A stretch of DNA of 64,000 nt, taken from positions 29,760,735-29,824,734 of the forward strand of contig NC_057769.1 of NCBI RefSeq assembly GCF_010389155.1, in the 5' to 3' direction. Position numbers and translations under genes: made by a program. The notes beneath the pieces are model-generated. The model was not told where the DNA came from. It ran no database searches and saw only the letters and a program-made list of their open reading frames with translations. Each line of letters begins with the position of its first letter. Position 1 is the stretch's first letter. The stretch comes from Erigeron canadensis (lineage: Eukaryota > Streptophyta > Magnoliopsida > Asterales > Asteraceae). Shown piece by piece: positions 61,480 through 64,000 of this stretch.

Positions 61480-61600
61480 TTGAACGGCAAACTAAACTAC
61501 TACTTTCAAACTACACGTATGACTAGATAATCCCTAATAATTCAAGGTACCCTATAAATTATAAGAAGTGGGACTTAAACCATCTCATCAAACTCTTTAT
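61480..61600 (-). mobile_element. SINE relic, family A (3' half)
   Basis: On the minus strand, GTAGTAGTTTAGTTTGCCGTTCA followed by A-rich sequence matches the tail of the SINE at 10195-10316, and AGTCCCACTTCTTATAA matches the region after box B at 50810. The head is lost or decayed. Confidence 0.6.
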
Positions 61601-63734
61601 TTTTATTTTTATTCTAGTTTTTATTGGTTGACGACTATCAAACAAACTTATGTGTCAAATTTTATACCTATGTACACCAAGTCGCCCACATCTTTATCTT
61701 TATACGGTACGATAACTCGATAAGCAATGCTAAGTTACAAAATGAATTTTTTTTATCACTTGAAATATGTTTAGAAACTTCATATGCAAATTCTTAATTT
61801 TACGTTTATAATCAATTGCCCATTTTAAAATATTTAAGTAAAGGTCAAAGTGTCAGATCTAGACAAAGAAAGTGCATAATATACTAATTACTAAACAAGA
61901 GTATCGCATTTTTATTTAAACTAAACCTATACTTGCATAATGCGTCAAATTCGGAGTTTTCTAACATTTTAAGATTAAGAAACTCAGATCTTTATAATAA
62001 ATAAAAAACAATTGTCTTTTAAAAGTATTTTTAGAAAAAATTATGATATGACAAGTCTTTAATTTTACTTAAAAGTTCTTTATTTTAATTATGATGTCAT
62101 AAATAATTTACAAAATTTTTAATTAAAAATATCTTACTAAATGCTTATTTAAAGTTCTTAATCTTTTATTGCAAACAAAGAAATTTATTTTATATTGTAT
62201 AATATCTTTTTATGTTTTGTTAATACAATGCATACTTTAATTTACAAATTATTGTGTTATTCAATTCACTATCTTCAAATTGACTTAAAATATATTAATA
62301 AAAAAATTACATGAATATTTTTTTCAATGTATAAAATATAATATTACAAATTTACAACGTAACTACTACACCTTGTGGTTGGGTCCGGTCGGGTAGTGAT
62401 ATAAGTGCTGACGTGCAATTTCTTGTTGACCCCCAATATATGTATTTTTACTGAGCTTATTTTAATATTATTGGTTCTATATTTTATGAAAGCACTATTC
62501 CATGTATAATTATTCTTCGTTTAATTCAATTAAATTTAATAGGCAAATGACAGGACTAACTTCTGAGGTGAACACAAAAATGAGAAAGCTAGAAAAATAT
62601 GATATTTTAATTCAACTTGCAATCATAAAAATTTAAAACGGATGAAATGATAAAAAATTGTTCAAAACATATGAAATGATAAAAAAAAAAAAAATTACCA
62701 TGCAATCATATTTGGTTAAAACTGATGAAATGTTAAAAATTCGTGTGATACTAAAGTAATGTTTCGAGTCATTTTTTGTTCTCTAACTATATCTTTTGTG
62801 TTATATAGGACAAACTTCGTATAACAGACCCATTGACTTGTATGTTACCCGCGTTTCACTTAGATTCTCTTGTAGAGCAAGTTTTGGGCAAACCAGATGT
62901 AGGAACTTGTCAAAGAAGTTGTATTTGTAAAGTTTGTTACCTTTTCTCTACTACTCGTACTAGAGAATGATTGAAAGTGATTGAAAGTGATTGAAAGTGA
63001 TATTATCTTCCTCTCAAATCATTCCATTTATGGGGAGAAATTTTTTTAACCAAAATCAACTAAAAAATCATTCCATTTTTTTTCATTTCATTTCCTTTCC
63101 ATCCTTAAATTAAACTCAAAAACACAATTGATTTTGTAATCATTTGCTTTCTTTTCTTTTCATTGTATAATAGAACTCAAGAAGACAGTGTAAGTGTGTT
63201 CATTGACTTACACATATTTTCAATAATATATATTTATTTGGACTTTGATATAAAGTTGTTACCTTTTGTGACTAAGGATGCTGATGTCAACACGTACTCT
63301 TATTCTCTTAATTGATGTTTAAAACTAATATTGATATTAATACTAGTATCATTTTTATAGAAATTGTGTCGAAACTACTATGCTTACATAATTTTTTAAA
63401 ACTTATGCACCTATACTTATGGGTAGTCATTAACGTGCATGAAATAGTTGTACTTTTATAATAGGTGTAATTTTTTTTAATTAATAAGAAACCTAAACTT
63501 TCATACAAATTATTGTATGTGATTTCTCATTTCCGCTTTTGGAATTGCGCCATTACATCAACACTAGTGTTGTTACACCATAAAATCATAACAAGTATCA
63601 ATATGTTTTTAACAATTCAACATAAATTTAGATTGAATATTTTTTTTTCTTTTAAATTTTACTCGTAATATACTAAAGGGGAACAAGTGTATAGTTCGGA
63701 AATGTGAAAACTTTCAATACACCACAATAACATT

Positions 63735-63880
63735 CAATTGGACAATATTCACCATGCATGCCTGAGATGAAACTCATAATTTCCGCCCCCTAATAATCCA
63801 CTCCTAGCTACAAATGTAATAAGTGGGATTCGAAAATTGGGGAAAGGTTTAAGACATTATCAATGGGCACCAACCCATTA
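63735..63880 (-). mobile_element. SINE relic, family A
   Basis: On the minus strand it reads TTGGTGCCCATTGATAATGTC (box A region), TTTTCGAATCCCACTT (box B region), then TAGGAGTGGATTATTAGG and a GTTTCATCTCAGGCATG body. This is the most complete of the older family A copies. Limits are approximate. Confidence 0.68.
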
Positions 63881-64000
63881 ACTTAAAGATCAAATATTGA
63901 TCATAACTCATTTGCAAAGCTGAAAGTCTTTTTCAACCTTAACAGAACTGAAAGCTATCTCTTTACTTTAAGATAAAGTAATGTTGCGTTTGAATATGGT

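Larger units (their letters stand above)
60818..64000. other. Intergenic, AT-rich, with SINE relics
   Basis: No protein gene was recognised to the window end. A 12-bp unit, GATTGAAAGTGA, is repeated three times at about 62968-63001. SINE relics are listed separately. Confidence 0.5.

Overview
The window is plant nuclear DNA. It is AT-rich, its genes are cut by GT-AG introns, and it is crowded with short non-autonomous transposons. The gene set (coiled-coil NBS-LRR, receptor-like cytoplasmic kinase, F-box/FBD pair, alpha-tubulin, IQM calmodulin-binding protein, plastid alpha/beta-hydrolase, U5 snRNA) is that of a dicot. Asteraceae is a plausible guess from the style of the NBS-LRR gene, but this was not tested. 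No bacterial or organellar signal was seen.

Layout. 0.2-1.9 kb: the 3' seven exons of an elongation factor P-like gene (+). 3.4-7.5 kb: a wrecked CC-NBS-LRR resistance-gene relic (+), cut by a short TIR element, a solo LTR with a perfect 5-bp target duplication, frameshifts and stops. 7.8-10.15 kb: a PIF/Harbinger transposon with an apparently intact three-exon transposase. 10.2-19.4 kb: SINEs, a Helitron, a 1-kb Harbinger-like deletion derivative and unassigned DNA. 19.4-22.8 kb: a complete five-exon alpha-tubulin gene (+). 22.8-29.6 kb: a SINE/Helitron field containing two inverted copies of a Helitron with a decayed RPA/OB-fold reading frame. 30.0-32.5 kb: a six-exon RLCK-VII (PBL-like) kinase (+). 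35.3-36.8 and 45.0-46.5 kb: two similar F-box/FBD genes (+), separated by Helitron-rich DNA. 47-48.4 kb: a Mutator-like MITE, a 71-bp tandem duplication, a hAT-like MITE and a Helitron end. 49.0-53.0 kb: an eight-exon alpha/beta-hydrolase (+) carrying a SINE close to one splice acceptor and a solo LTR in another intron. 54.4-54.7 kb: a U5 spliceosomal snRNA gene with USE, TATA, loop I, Sm site and terminal hairpin. 56.5-58.7 kb: an eight-exon IQM-family gene (-). 58.7-64 kb: intergenic DNA with one intact-looking small Helitron and SINE relics.

The genes do not form a pathway; this is ordinary gene-plus-transposon plant chromatin. The features most worth a second look are the datable insertions: one LTR family in both the resistance-gene relic and the hydrolase, Helitrons inserted exactly at each other's ends, and the SINE beside a splice acceptor. 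The others are the duplication of the kinase 3' flank behind the first F-box gene, and the U5 snRNA gene. Exon boundaries were read by eye from splice consensus, reading frame and family conservation. No alignment or database search was run.
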